Numbered from the stretch's first letter, positions 25,174 through 35,160 are shown. The stretch is 64,000 bases of DNA from Halocatena marina (GCF_025913575.1 NZ_CP109785.1:1860001-1924000), one strand, 5' to 3'. Notes: generated by a model from the letters alone, not told the origin. Numbers and translations: made by a program.

Positions 25174-27048
25174 CTACAGCCCGACGACCGATCCATCGCG
25201 GCGACCGTCGGCCACCCCGAGATACGCACCGTCCTGTGCGAAAATCGCTTGAGCGTTCCCGAGCGGCATCGGCTCGTCGGCAAACTCGTGGCCGAGTGCT
25301 TGAAGCTGCTGGCGGGCCTCTGATGGCAATCCAGGTTCCCAGATCACTTCCGGGTCAACGTCGTCGTAGAGACGTGGCTCTGCAATGGCCTCTGCGGGAC
25401 TCATGCCGAACTCCGCGACGTTGAGGATGATTTGTGCAACTGTCGTGATGATGGTCTTTCCACCGGGGGAGCCGACCGTCATGAACGGCGCTCCGTCCTT
25501 GAAGACGATCGTCGGACTTGTGCTGCTGAGCGGTCGTTTTGTGGGCTCGACTTCGTTCGGTCCACCCGGTTTTGCATCGAAATCCGTCAGTTCGTTGTTC
25601 AGCATGAATCCGTGGTCGGGAACCATGATCCCCGTTCCGAAGAACTGTTCGATAGTGCTTGTCCACGAGACGAGATTCCCCTCGCTGTCTGCGGTAGTGA
25701 AGTGCGTTGTCTGACCGAGATCGCTCTGTAGCGAACTCGCTGCACGCTTTTGATTCGTGCGTTCACTTGGTGCCGTGTTGCTCTCATTCTGGGCAACGAT
25801 TCGGTACGGTTGACCGGGTTGGTGGTCCCACGGATTCCCTGGTTCGACGCCAGCAAGATCAGCGCTCTCGAAGTCGATCAGGCTGCGTCGTTGATCGACG
25901 TACTCCTCGTCTAGCAATCCTTGCCACGGTACGTCGACGAGCGCTTTATCGCCCATGTACTCGCCGCGGTCGGCGTACGCCAGATGGAACGCTTCGATCA
26001 GTGCGTGATAGGTCTCTGGCGATCGTCGGCCGTACTGACGGAGATCGAGCTTCTCAAGCAGTTGAAGGATCTGCGCAATCGTCAATCCACCCGAGCTCGG
26101 CAGTGACTGTGTCCGAACGGTCAGATCTCCATACTCCCCAACGTCCGGGTGATCGATCGTGACGTTGTATCTAGCGAGATCCTTCTCAGTCATGCTGCCG
26201 CCGTGTTTCTGTACGACGCCAGCGGTTGCGGAGGCGATTTCACCGCCGTAAAACGCACCGATCCCCTTATTTTTGATCTGCCGGAACGTCTCGGCTAAGT
26301 CTTCTTGGACCAGCGTCTCACCCGCTTTGAGCGGAGTCCCACCGGGAGTGAACACCGACCGAGCAGCGTCGTTGAATTTGCTCTGTTCCTCTTGAATCAC
26401 GCTTGCGAGGTGTTCATCAACTGTGACGGGGCAAGCACCACTTGCCAGTTCGATTCCCGGTGTAATCAGCTTTGAGAGTTCCTGCGTTCCGAACCGCTTG
26501 AGAGCTACATCGCACGCTCTGAGAGTTCCTGGCACTCCGACCGCTTCACCGAGCGTGATCCGCTTTTCAAACGGGATCGGTTCACCTTGATCGTCCAGAA
26601 ACATATCCGCTGTTGCCCCGAGAGGTGCCCGCTCACGGTTGTCAATAGCGTAGAGTTCGTCCTCTTCGGCGACGTAGACGAGCATAAATCCGCCACCACC
26701 GATTCCCGAGCCGTGGGGTTGTGTTACGTTCAGTGCGAACTGAACCGCGACCGCAGCGTCGATCGCATTTCCACCATTCTGGAGCACGTCGACTCCGACC
26801 GCAGTTGCTTGGGGATGGACAGTCGAGACCATTCCTTCCGAACTCCGAGCCGTGTCCGGTGTTCGCCGCCGTTCATCATTGTTGCCATCCTCCGTAGACG
26901 CTCGGACGGCAGAGACGGGTATCGCACTCGCGCCAAGCGCAGCGGCCGATCCTTTTAGAAACGTCCGTCGATACGTGGTCGCCGTTCGTTCGTCCACCGT
27001 CAATTGATCCTCGTGTCTGTCCTCGCCACCGTCCTCGTTTGCTGTCAT
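25174..27048 (-). CDS. ggt: Gamma-glutamyltransferase, Tat-exported
   Basis: 624 residues from the ATG at 27048. The signal TYRRTFLKGSAAALGASAIPVSA is a twin-arginine export sequence. The proenzyme fold has NVTQPHGSGIGGGGFMLVY in the large-subunit part. The autocatalytic Thr begins the small subunit at QTTHFTTADSEGNLVSWTSTIE (about two-thirds through), and GSPGGKTIIT is near the C-terminus. The enzyme hydrolyses or transfers gamma-glutamyl groups outside the cell, so it can salvage gamma-glutamyl peptides. A TTTAAT box at 27075-27080 (minus strand) lies 27 bases upstream of this ATG and argues against the GTG at 27072. Confidence 0.95.
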   Translation of the reverse strand: MTANEDGGEDRHEDQLTVDERTATTYRRTFLKGSAAALGASAIPVSAVRASTEDGNNDERRRTPDTARSSEGMVSTVHPQATAVGVDVLQNGGNAIDAAVAVQFALNVTQPHGSGIGGGGFMLVYVAEEDELYAIDNRERAPLGATADMFLDDQGEPIPFEKRITLGEAVGVPGTLRACDVALKRFGTQELSKLITPGIELASGACPVTVDEHLASVIQEEQSKFNDAARSVFTPGGTPLKAGETLVQEDLAETFRQIKNKGIGAFYGGEIASATAGVVQKHGGSMTEKDLARYNVTIDHPDVGEYGDLTVRTQSLPSSGGLTIAQILQLLEKLDLRQYGRRSPETYHALIEAFHLAYADRGEYMGDKALVDVPWQGLLDEEYVDQRRSLIDFESADLAGVEPGNPWDHQPGQPYRIVAQNESNTAPSERTNQKRAASSLQSDLGQTTHFTTADSEGNLVSWTSTIEQFFGTGIMVPDHGFMLNNELTDFDAKPGGPNEVEPTKRPLSSTSPTIVFKDGAPFMTVGSPGGKTIITTVAQIILNVAEFGMSPAEAIAEPRLYDDVDPEVIWEPGLPSEARQQLQALGHEFADEPMPLGNAQAIFAQDGAYLGVADGRRDGSVVGL

Positions 27049-27281
27049 GACATGTTCCTGTCTCACTTCCACACATTAAATCTATCGGAGTTCTAAATAC
27101 GAAGTTTATGGGGCTATTCTCCCGGTATACCAGACGGTATAGTTATAATACTATTAAATTGATATTTTCTAATTTTCTATGTTATTTGCTCAGAATAGAG
27201 TACTCTCGGAGTGGAGGAAGCATGCGTGAAGTCATTTCCGGTGGGTACACCAGAGACCATCTTATTGCGGGTTAAACAAGA

Positions 27282-27287
27282 TATAAT
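27282..27287 (+). promoter_or_regulatory. TATA box of the DapA-like gene
   Basis: TATAAT lies 25 bases before the ATG at 27312, consistent with a leaderless transcript. Confidence 0.5.
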
Positions 27288-27311
27288 ACCTCGCCCGAGT
27301 ATTGGCGAACA

Positions 27312-28217
27312 ATGCCACAGACTGCCGAATTCGACGTCGATGGGACACTCTGCCCGCTCGTTACGCCCTTTACAGACGGTGGTGTCGACCACGCTGGTCT
27401 CACCGCAATCATCGAACAAACGCTTACAGCAGGCATCGATGGCCTCGTTCCGTGCGGGACGACGGGCGAGTTTGCGAGTCTCAGTTCCAAGGAGTACCAG
27501 GCTGTTCTCGAAACAACGGTCGCCGCTGCCGATGGTGTTCCGGTTGTGGCCGGAACGGCTGACACGAGTATCCGAGGGACACGGTCCCGTATCGAGATAG
27601 CTGCGGACATCGGAGCCGACGCAGCATTGATTACACTCCCGTACTTCCACACCGCGAACGATCCAGCTGGATACCGGACGTTCATCGAACGAATCGCCGA
27701 CAACTCGCCGCTTCCGGTGTATCTTTACAACATACCGGCCTGCACCGGTGCCAGCATCGATCTTGATGTTCTCGAAGCGGTCGCGGACCACCAGCGTATC
27801 GTCGGACTCAAGGATTCGAGTGGTGATTTGAACTACTTCACCGAAGCAGTCCGTCGAACGCCGTCGAATTTCCAGTTGTTCCAAGGCTATGATAGCAATC
27901 TACTTCCCGCCCTGTTCTTCGGCGCAACAGGGGGAATCAACGCGCTTTCGAACGTGATTCCCGAAGCGTTCGTCGACGCGATCGACGCCGCAAACGCCAA
28001 CGACATCGAGACGGCCCACGAGATTCACGCGAATCAGATCGCTCCACTCTTCCAGAAGTGTATCGAGCACGGCTTCGCGCCGGCGAGTAAAGCGGGACTC
28101 GTTGCTCGTGGTGTCATCGACTCGACAGCGGTTCGACCACCACTCGTTACTCTTGATGCGGCGGCACAAGCCGATATTGCAGCCATTGTCGAGGCTGTCA
28201 CAAACGATTCTTCCTAA
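27312..28217 (+). CDS. Dihydrodipicolinate synthase/N-acetylneuraminate lyase family aldolase
   Basis: 301 residues, a class I TIM-barrel aldolase. The Schiff-base lysine is in RIVGLKDSSGDLNYF (about residue 160), with the catalytic Tyr in LPVYLYNIPACTG. GTTGEFASLSSKEYQAVLETTV is the pyruvate-carboxylate binding loop. The family cleaves or forms C-C bonds with pyruvate, and many haloarchaeal members are catabolic (for example 2-keto-3-deoxy-sugar-acid aldolases) rather than lysine-biosynthetic. It precedes a DUF1537 kinase and a PdxA-like dehydrogenase on the same strand, so a sugar-acid role is favoured over lysine synthesis. Confidence 0.92.
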   Translation: MPQTAEFDVDGTLCPLVTPFTDGGVDHAGLTAIIEQTLTAGIDGLVPCGTTGEFASLSSKEYQAVLETTVAAADGVPVVAGTADTSIRGTRSRIEIAADIGADAALITLPYFHTANDPAGYRTFIERIADNSPLPVYLYNIPACTGASIDLDVLEAVADHQRIVGLKDSSGDLNYFTEAVRRTPSNFQLFQGYDSNLLPALFFGATGGINALSNVIPEAFVDAIDAANANDIETAHEIHANQIAPLFQKCIEHGFAPASKAGLVARGVIDSTAVRPPLVTLDAAAQADIAAIVEAVTNDSS

Positions 28218-28257
28218 CTCGACGAAAATTTTGATTACGTCGAGAGTTCTGTGTGCG

Positions 28258-28277
28258 TTACACACATACGACTGTAA
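28258..28277 (+). repeat. 20-bp dispersed dyad, copy 2
   Basis: TTACACACATACGACTGTAA, flanked by CG on both sides, lies 41 bases after the DapA-like stop and about 150 bases before the kinase ATG. Confidence 0.65.
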
Positions 28278-28428
28278 CGAATCATTCGAGTGAATCGACA
28301 ATCCACAACGTCTCGGTTTCGGGACGAGGAGTCTCTGAGTGCCTGATTCATCGAATACTGCAACAGAAATCTGACGTTCCTACTCGGATCCAGTATGGCT
28401 TATTCATTATGGCGGTCAACACTGGACA

Positions 28429-29769
28429 ATGACTCGATACTCGTCTCTCGTTGTCGCCGACGATTTGACGGGAGCAAACGACACCGGTCAGCAGTTCGCC
28501 ACAGCTGGTCTCGACACGGTCGTCATTCCATCGCATTCGACGCGACGACCCGACGCGGATGTACTCGTTGTGGACACAGACACTCGCACGAGTGATCCTC
28601 AGTCTGCCACAGCGGCAGTTCGGGACACGGTTTCTACGGTGTTGGCCACTCAAACGTACAAGAAGGTCGATTCGACGCTCCGAGGAAATATATCCGCAGA
28701 GATCGATGCAGCGCTCTCGGCAGTACCGTCATCTCTTGCTCTTGTCGCGCCCGCGTTTCCGGCTATGGGACGAATCACGGTTGGAGGGTACCACCTTGTT
28801 GACGGCATCCCGGTGTCCGAAGCTCCAGCGGTACAGGAGCGCGAAAACCCACCGACAGAGTCCACACTGACCGCCCTGTTCGCCGAATCTGAGTATCCCA
28901 CTGCTCACGTGTCAATCGAGACTGTCGCCAGTGGTTCGACGGCCGTCGCGACACGCTTGCGTGAGATCCAGCAGGTACAGAATGCTGTTGTTAGCTTCGA
29001 CGCAGCGACCGATATTCACCTTCACACCATCGTGGACGCCGGGCGTCGGCTCGAAGAGACACCGCTCTACGTTGGTAGTGCTGGTCTCGGGGCAGCATTT
29101 GGACAGCGTGTTTCAGCGCCCACGTCCACGACAACCTCCTCTGACGTGACCGAAACAGTCAACGCCGATCGCGTTCTCGGAGTCGTTGGAAGTACAAATC
29201 AGCGAACATTCGATCAACTACGCCGTGTCCCCGACGAATTCATCGTGACATTGGACATCGAACGAGCGATCGACGATCCGACGGGTGCAGGCACTGTTCT
29301 CGCAAGCGCTGCCCGCGACCGACTACACAGCGATGGAATCGCTGTCATCACGTCGGCAGTGTCGAACGCAGACGTGACCGCTGCCCTCGACCACGGGAAA
29401 ACGCACGAAATCGGGAGTGAAAGCGTACGAAACACCATCTTGACGGCGCTGATAACTGCGGTATCGTCACTGTGGACCGAACACCCACCGGACGCCGTCT
29501 TCGCATCTGGCGGAACCGTGGCAGGAGCGGTCTTCGAAACGCTCGAGATCGATGCCATCGAACTGGGCACAGAGTCTGTCGAGCAGACGGTACCACTCAC
29601 AACAGCAACAGCACGGGACGGTCGTCGGATAGCTCTCGCTACGAAGGCAGGTGGTTTCGGAAGCGATGACGCCATCGTGAACTGTCTGACCGCTCTTGGC
29701 GCAAAAATGACGGCTCTCAAGGAAAGCGGTACCGATACCAATGACAGTAATGATGATGACAACGGGTGA
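28429..29769 (+). CDS. Four-carbon acid sugar kinase (DUF1537 family)
   Basis: 446 residues. The N-terminal substrate domain starts with SLVVADDLTGANDTGQQFATAGL, and the C-terminal nucleotide-binding domain contains PDAVFASGGTVAGAVFETLEI and ATKAGGFGSDDAIVNCL. This family phosphorylates four-carbon sugar acids such as threonate and erythronate at the 4-hydroxyl. The next gene encodes a PdxA-family dehydrogenase. In bacteria a DUF1537 kinase paired with PdxA2 converts D-threonate to dihydroxyacetone phosphate and CO2, which makes that the leading hypothesis. The C-terminal tail is acidic and repetitive (DTNDSNDDDNG). Confidence 0.9.
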   Translation: MTRYSSLVVADDLTGANDTGQQFATAGLDTVVIPSHSTRRPDADVLVVDTDTRTSDPQSATAAVRDTVSTVLATQTYKKVDSTLRGNISAEIDAALSAVPSSLALVAPAFPAMGRITVGGYHLVDGIPVSEAPAVQERENPPTESTLTALFAESEYPTAHVSIETVASGSTAVATRLREIQQVQNAVVSFDAATDIHLHTIVDAGRRLEETPLYVGSAGLGAAFGQRVSAPTSTTTSSDVTETVNADRVLGVVGSTNQRTFDQLRRVPDEFIVTLDIERAIDDPTGAGTVLASAARDRLHSDGIAVITSAVSNADVTAALDHGKTHEIGSESVRNTILTALITAVSSLWTEHPPDAVFASGGTVAGAVFETLEIDAIELGTESVEQTVPLTTATARDGRRIALATKAGGFGSDDAIVNCLTALGAKMTALKESGTDTNDSNDDDNG

Positions 29770-29817
29770 TACGCTGTTTCAAATCGCTGCTCGCGTGTTT
29801 TGAGCGTTGGAAGCCAG

Positions 29818-29825
29818 TCTTAATG
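29818..29825 (+). promoter_or_regulatory. TATA-like box of the PdxA-like gene
   Basis: TCTTAATG lies about 27 bases before the ATG at 29850. It suggests that this gene has its own leaderless transcript. Confidence 0.4.
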
Positions 29826-29849
29826 TGATTGGGCACACTCGTGCGGACG

Positions 29850-30848
29850 ATGGCTTCCGAGCAACCACTCATTGGAATCACGATGGGTGATCCCGCCGGG
29901 ATCGGTAGTGAGGTGATCGTCAGGGCGTATCCACAGATACACTCGTTTGCAAACGTGATCGTCATCGGCGATGAGACCGTTCTGAGAGACGCACTTTGTG
30001 TTTGTGAAAGTAATCTCACAATCGACTCCGTCGATAGCGTTGATTCGGCCTCGTTCGAAGCCGATACGATTTCGGTCCTTGATCTTGGTCGTATTGACAC
30101 GTTCGAGTACGGACGCGTCGAAGCGGAGTACGGTCGGGCGAGTCTCGCGTACATTCGCCGTGCCATTGCCCTTGCGACAGCAGGCGACATCGACGCCATC
30201 ACGACGGCCCCGATCAACAAGCAGGCGACGAATCGGGCTGGCAGCGAACACGCAGGTCACACTGGGCTTCTCGCCGAGGCCACAAGCACCGAACGCTATT
30301 CGATGATGCTCATTGAGGACACTCTCCGCGTCAGTCACGTCAGCACCCACGTCCCGCTCTCTGAAGCCGTCGAACGAGTGACGACCGAGAACGTCTATAA
30401 GACAATCGAGATCACCAATGAGGCACTCCTCGGACTCGGCATCGAAACACCCAAAATCGCTGTTGCGGGACTCAACCCGCATGCGAGTGATGGCGGCCTG
30501 ATTGGACATCGTGACCTCGAAGAGATCGAACCAGCCGTCGAACAGGCTCGCGAGAATGGGATTCGAGCCTTCGGACCAGAATCACCGGACACGGTGTACG
30601 TGAGCGCGAGTCAGGGCGCGTACGACTGTGTCGTTTCGATGTATCACGATCAAGGGCACATCCCCATCAAAATGCTCGGATTCCAGAGCGAAGGTGGGAT
30701 CAGCGGCGTCAATCTCACCATCGGCCTCCCCATTGTTCGGACGAGTGTAGACCATGGCACAGCGTTCGATATTGCAGGTGAGGGTATTGCATCCGAACAG
30801 AGCATGATCGACGCTGTTCGAACTGCTGTGAAGCTAGCACAAAATTGA
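29850..30848 (+). CDS. PdxA-family 4-phospho-hydroxyacid dehydrogenase
   Basis: 332 residues from the ATG at 29850. Family motifs: GITMGDPAGIGSEVI, TTAPINKQATNRAGSEHAGHTGLLAEAT (metal and phosphate binding), VAGLNPHASDGGLIGHRDLEEI, and SMYHDQGHIPIKMLGF with the second metal His. PdxA proper oxidises 4-phosphohydroxythreonine for pyridoxal phosphate synthesis. PdxA2 relatives act on D-threonate- or D-erythronate-4-phosphate. No PdxJ is nearby and the adjacent gene is a DUF1537 kinase, so the catabolic function is favoured. The catalytic residues look complete. Confidence 0.93.
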   Translation: MASEQPLIGITMGDPAGIGSEVIVRAYPQIHSFANVIVIGDETVLRDALCVCESNLTIDSVDSVDSASFEADTISVLDLGRIDTFEYGRVEAEYGRASLAYIRRAIALATAGDIDAITTAPINKQATNRAGSEHAGHTGLLAEATSTERYSMMLIEDTLRVSHVSTHVPLSEAVERVTTENVYKTIEITNEALLGLGIETPKIAVAGLNPHASDGGLIGHRDLEEIEPAVEQARENGIRAFGPESPDTVYVSASQGAYDCVVSMYHDQGHIPIKMLGFQSEGGISGVNLTIGLPIVRTSVDHGTAFDIAGEGIASEQSMIDAVRTAVKLAQN

Positions 30849-31161
30849 GACAAATTATCAAATAGCAATGGTGTTCCGTGATCTGATCAGAATGTTTTGA
30901 CAGTGTTACGGAGTAGATGATCTGATGCGATCGGAGCAAATTTCATACTGGTGTGGAAGATTCTTCACTGCAGACAGACAGTCATATTCCGAGAATATAT
31001 CGTGAAGCCTGAGAACTGCTCCGTTCGAGTGCGTCTTCTTCTGTGAGCAACTACTTTTAATATGTATACGACTGACAAGAGAGTCCTGAGATGAGTTGTT
31101 GTCAGTGGTCATCTTCGCGCCCATCACAACGCTTTTCGGATCAATTGACTACTCCACGCGT
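30849..31161. other. Intergenic region upstream of tenA
   Basis: About 310 bases without a supported gene. A TATA-like TTTTAATATG occurs near 31053-31062, too far upstream for a leaderless tenA mRNA. No riboswitch-like structure was recognised. Confidence 0.45.
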
Positions 31162-31827
31162 ATGACGTTCACGGACGAAATTCGAGCGGAAGCAGACGAG
31201 ATCTGGGAAGCAATCCTCGACCATCCGATGGTCCGCGAACTCGGTGAGGGGACACTCGAGGAAGCGCCGTTTCGGTACTGGGTTCGGCAGGATTACGTGT
31301 ACTTGATCGAATACAGTCGGCTGTTCGCCATTGGGGCTTCGAAAGCACCCACCATCAACCAGATGCAGACGTTCGCCGATCTTCTTGACTCGACAATCAC
31401 CGTCGAAATGGATCTGCATCGCTCCTACGCCGAAGAGTTCGGGATCAGCGAGGCCGAACTGGAAGCGACGGATCCGTCGCCGACGACGCGTGCGTACACG
31501 GATTTTCTCGTGCGCACAGCAGCACTCGGCACGTTCGGTGATATCGTAGCCGCGCTTCTCCCCTGTATGTGGGGGTTCAACGAAACGGGAAAACGCCTCG
31601 CTGTGCGGGGGACACCGACTGACGATCGATACGCCGAATGGGTCGATATGTACTCGGGTGAGGAGTTCACAGAACTCACCGATTGGTGTAAGGGATTGAT
31701 GGACGACGTGGCCGCCGGCGCGTCCGAACGCGATCGTGAGCGCTATCAGGAGCTGTTCGTCACGTCAGCGCGCTATGAGTATCGATTCTGGGACGCCGCG
31801 TGGCGAGAAGAAGAATGGGGAGTGTAA
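31162..31827 (+). CDS. tenA: TenA family aminopyrimidine aminohydrolase
   Basis: 221 residues from the ATG at 31162, which begins the recognisable TenA fold (MTFTDEIRAEADEIWEAILDHPMVRELGEGTLE). The all-helical fold keeps the active-site Cys in ALLPCMWGFNETG, the Glu near the C-terminus in SARYEYRFWDAAW, and aromatic pocket residues (FRYWVRQDYVYLIEY). TenA hydrolyses degraded thiamine pyrimidines for salvage, or thiamine itself. Other TenA-family members serve unrelated amine chemistry. Its start is 313 bases after the PdxA-like gene, with no other thiamine gene nearby. Confidence 0.92.
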   Translation: MTFTDEIRAEADEIWEAILDHPMVRELGEGTLEEAPFRYWVRQDYVYLIEYSRLFAIGASKAPTINQMQTFADLLDSTITVEMDLHRSYAEEFGISEAELEATDPSPTTRAYTDFLVRTAALGTFGDIVAALLPCMWGFNETGKRLAVRGTPTDDRYAEWVDMYSGEEFTELTDWCKGLMDDVAAGASERDRERYQELFVTSARYEYRFWDAAWREEEWGV

Positions 31828-31900
31828 CCAGCAATACATTCAATATATTCCACTCAACCTCGGCTGTCCCAACGTCTGAAAGGCACTCGATCGTAGCCGT

Positions 31901-34288
31901 TCACACCGAACTCACCACCGCGACAGGACATGAGGCGTTCTCGATGATATGTTCTACTCGATGCCCGAGAAATGCCCGACGGGATGTCGGTCGTATTTCG
32001 CTGCCCATGACTATTAGATCGATCTCTTTGTTGGTGGCTCTGGTGAGAATATCGTGTTCGGGTCGATCACCGACAGAGACGTGTGTCAGCACTTCGGCCC
32101 CCATCTGCCGTCCGAGTTCGGCTTCTCGATCGACGATCGCCTCACCGAGTTCAATCGCTTCAGAGACGTCCGGCACAATCAAGGTTTCCTCTGCGTGAGG
32201 ACGGCTGACCACGTGCATGACCTCAACGATTGCGTTCTGAGCGGTTGCGATCGTAAACGCCACCTCAGCAGCGTGTCGGCTGTACTGTGTGCCGACAGTC
32301 GGAAGCAGGATGCGACGAATCGACAGCGCTTCGACCGATCCCTCGTTCGACGCACCGTTTGAACTGACGGTCAGGACAGGGCATGGCGTCACCTGAAGGA
32401 TGCGATCGATCTCTGTCCCCAACAGTGGCCGACTGATCGCTCGCGGTGAATCGCTCATACCGAGAACCAACAGATTGTACCGGTTCTTTGCCTCTGTAAG
32501 CACTGTGTCGCTCACGCTCGTGTCGGCTCTCCGAGTAGTTGTCCGAACCCTCCCATTCGGTCGATCAGAGAGCGCGAGAGACGCCTCAACCTGTTCTAAG
32601 CACTGGTTTGCGGAAAGACCGGGAGACTGGGTCCGATCTTCGTGATTGTCCTTTCGCTGGAGATTGCTGTTGACCACGTCTTGGACCAGATTCTTCACTC
32701 GCTGTACGACCGAAGACCCACTCCGCTCTGTGTGTTCACTTCGGCTCTGATCGACGTACATGCACGTGATATCGATGTCCCGATGCCGGGTAATGTGTCC
32801 AAGAATCTGTGCGGCGACCAGTGAATCGGCACTGCACTGCGTCGGGAGTAGCACACGGTTGATCGTGCCGAGGAAGCTCTGTTCATCAGATGTTCGCTGG
32901 TCGAGCCGTTCGGCTTCCGCATCCGAAAGCTCTGTTTTGCCGAGCGTTACCCGTAGTAACGGAGGGGCTGTTAGTGAGGTGACGATCGCGACCATAACAA
33001 TAATCGAGTACATCTGAATGGTGAGCACACCAATACTCAAACCGATCGTCGCAACGATGATCTCGATTGCTCCGCGGGCGTTCATCCCTGCACCCATCGC
33101 GATTCCCTCCCACCGGGAAAGTCCAGCAGCTCTTGCGCCAATGAATGCACCAGTGAATTTTCCAAACGTCGCAACTCCGAGAACGATCATTCCTGCGCCA
33201 AAGAGAGCGGGATCAGCCAGCGTGGTGAGATCAACGCGTAGACCAGCCGTGGCAAAGAAGATCGGCGCGAAAACGCTGAGCGTCATCGTTTCGAACACGT
33301 GTCGCGTTGCCTGATCGAAGCGGTTGACCTGCCCGATGAGCAAGCCGACAACGAACGCACCCAACACCGCTTCGACGCCGATGTACTGTGTGATCGTTCC
33401 GACGCCGAGCGCCAGCACCATTAGTATCGTGATCTTTCCACCCTCACCACCGATAGCCGTATCCGCCCATCGAATAATTGGGTCCGCTAGACGGCGACCG
33501 AGCGTGAATGCAAGTCCCAAAAACACGATCAGTAGGAGAATCGTTTCTCCTGCCGTCCCCAACACCGCACTACCACTTGCATCACCGCCCACCTTGGCGA
33601 GTGCTGCGACGATCGAGAGAAGAATCCATCCGATGGTGTCGTCGATCATTCCCGCTGCGATCGTTATCTGTCCGATATCACGGTGGATCGCGTCCATGTC
33701 GATCAACACTTTCGCAATAACCGGGATCGCAGAGATACTCATTGCCGTTGCGATGAATAAGCTGAATACGAAACGCTGGCCTTCGTCGACAAGAAATTCG
33801 GACGGGAGCACGTATCCCAATCCAAAGCCCGTAATAAATGGAACCACAATCCCAGCAGCAGAAACGAGTGCAGCTGGTCGTGCTCGGCTTGCGATGAGTT
33901 CGAGATCAGTCTCGAACCCAGTGACGATCAACAACATGAGGAGGCCAAACCAGGAGACGACTTCGATTAGGTGATAGGACCCAGCGAGTTGCGGAAAGAT
34001 CGTCGTAAACAGGTCAGGATTGAGTGCTCCAAAGACCGACGGACCGAGGACGATTCCAGCGAGCAGTTCACCGACGACGGCCGGAAGTTCCACTCGCCGC
34101 GCGAGTTCGCCGAGACCGCGGGCAGTCATCAAGAGCAAGAACAGCTGAGCGAACAGAATGAGTAATGCACGCTCGTCCAGCGGTTCGATAACGACTGGCT
34201 GGATCATACCATCAATGCGCCACTCATCCAGATATAGCTGCGGTCGGGTGGAAAGCCAGCCGTAGATACAATTCACTGTAGTAATCAT
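31901..34288 (-). CDS. CPA2-type Na+(K+)/H+ antiporter with two UspA domains
   Basis: 795 residues. Residues about 30-430 form a Kef/NhaS-like exchanger with a dozen membrane segments (ELPAVVGELLAGIVLGPSVFGALNP, AAGMIDDTIGWILLSIVAAL with the conserved Asp pair, GVEAVLGAFVVGLLIG). The C-terminal ~320 residues contain two universal-stress-protein domains (SADSLVAAQILGHI to LLVLGMSDSPRAISRPLLGTEIDRIL; RRILLPTVGTQYSRHAAEVAF to DLIVMGSEIRPTSRRAFLGHRVEHII), each with the G-x2-G-x9-G(S/T)-like nucleotide loop. The UspA domains probably gate or sense nucleotide state. It converges with tenA. Confidence 0.93.
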   Translation of the reverse strand: MITTVNCIYGWLSTRPQLYLDEWRIDGMIQPVVIEPLDERALLILFAQLFLLLMTARGLGELARRVELPAVVGELLAGIVLGPSVFGALNPDLFTTIFPQLAGSYHLIEVVSWFGLLMLLIVTGFETDLELIASRARPAALVSAAGIVVPFITGFGLGYVLPSEFLVDEGQRFVFSLFIATAMSISAIPVIAKVLIDMDAIHRDIGQITIAAGMIDDTIGWILLSIVAALAKVGGDASGSAVLGTAGETILLLIVFLGLAFTLGRRLADPIIRWADTAIGGEGGKITILMVLALGVGTITQYIGVEAVLGAFVVGLLIGQVNRFDQATRHVFETMTLSVFAPIFFATAGLRVDLTTLADPALFGAGMIVLGVATFGKFTGAFIGARAAGLSRWEGIAMGAGMNARGAIEIIVATIGLSIGVLTIQMYSIIVMVAIVTSLTAPPLLRVTLGKTELSDAEAERLDQRTSDEQSFLGTINRVLLPTQCSADSLVAAQILGHITRHRDIDITCMYVDQSRSEHTERSGSSVVQRVKNLVQDVVNSNLQRKDNHEDRTQSPGLSANQCLEQVEASLALSDRPNGRVRTTTRRADTSVSDTVLTEAKNRYNLLVLGMSDSPRAISRPLLGTEIDRILQVTPCPVLTVSSNGASNEGSVEALSIRRILLPTVGTQYSRHAAEVAFTIATAQNAIVEVMHVVSRPHAEETLIVPDVSEAIELGEAIVDREAELGRQMGAEVLTHVSVGDRPEHDILTRATNKEIDLIVMGSEIRPTSRRAFLGHRVEHIIENASCPVAVVSSV

Positions 34289-34605
34289 GTAGCGTTGAAA
34301 CCATCAGAAACAGAGTAGTTTCATCGCCTATCGCAGATAGTAGGCATGTGAGCGTGCGCACGCCCCCAGAGAGACGATGAGTCGGATCGTAGTGTGACTC
34401 AGCTCACGCCCGAACACGCCACGTTCGTCCCCAAGAGAAATAATCGACGCTCGATATGCGACGACGATTTCCCCATGACGTATATGATGATGATCATGTT
34501 CGACAAAGGTTTTATGGCCGATCTGAGCACTTGAGTAGAAATCCGAGTCGGAGAGGGAAGCGACAGATCGAAGACGGTACCTCGGTAGCCCTGATAGAGA
34601 CACCC

Positions 34606-35160
34606 ATGTGGCCTTGGGGACACCTCGCTGTTGGCTATCTGTTGTATACGCTCTTTTCGCGTGTGAGCATCGGACGATCACCGACAGCGTCTACGACGCT
34701 CGCTGTCGCGGTTGGCACACAGTTTCCAGATCTCATCGATAAACCACTGGCGTGGACGTTCGGTATCCTCGCTTCTGGACGCTCATTCGCACATTCGCTG
34801 TTGATCGCGTCGTCCGTTATCGTGCTCATATTCCTCGTTTCGAGGCGACAAAAGCGCATCTCCCTTGCTATCGCCTTTGGCATCGGCTACCTCTCACATC
34901 TCGTTGCCGACGCAGTCTTGCCACTCGCGCGGGGCGAGTACCAGTTTATCGCGTTTCTTGGCTGGCCGATTACCCGACCACCACTCGATAGTGAGGAGAT
35001 GAGCTTCATCAGCCAGTTTATGTCGATGGAGTTCACACCGTTTTTCATCCTCCAACTTGTGCTCGGCGGCGTTGCAGCTGTCGTCTGGTGGTGTGACGAC
35101 GCACCCGGTCTGCAACGGCTCCGTCGATGGACCATTCACAGGGGCCAGCGGACAGAATAG
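34606..35160 (+). CDS. Membrane-bound metal-dependent hydrolase (YdjM/DUF457-like)
   Basis: 184 residues from the ATG at 34606, with four to five hydrophobic segments. MWPWGHLAVGYLLYTLF, AVAVGTQFPDLIDKPLAW, RSFAHSLLIASS and IGYLSHLVADAVLP carry the conserved His and Asp residues of the inner-membrane metal-dependent hydrolase family. The actual substrate is not established for this family. It is divergent from the antiporter across about 320 bases that hold no other supported gene. Confidence 0.82.
   Translation: MWPWGHLAVGYLLYTLFSRVSIGRSPTASTTLAVAVGTQFPDLIDKPLAWTFGILASGRSFAHSLLIASSVIVLIFLVSRRQKRISLAIAFGIGYLSHLVADAVLPLARGEYQFIAFLGWPITRPPLDSEEMSFISQFMSMEFTPFFILQLVLGGVAAVVWWCDDAPGLQRLRRWTIHRGQRTE

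Noticed and set aside
29850..30848. Vitamin B6 biosynthesis role for the PdxA-like gene
   Set aside because: No PdxJ or other B6 gene is nearby, and the adjacent DUF1537 kinase points to sugar-acid catabolism.
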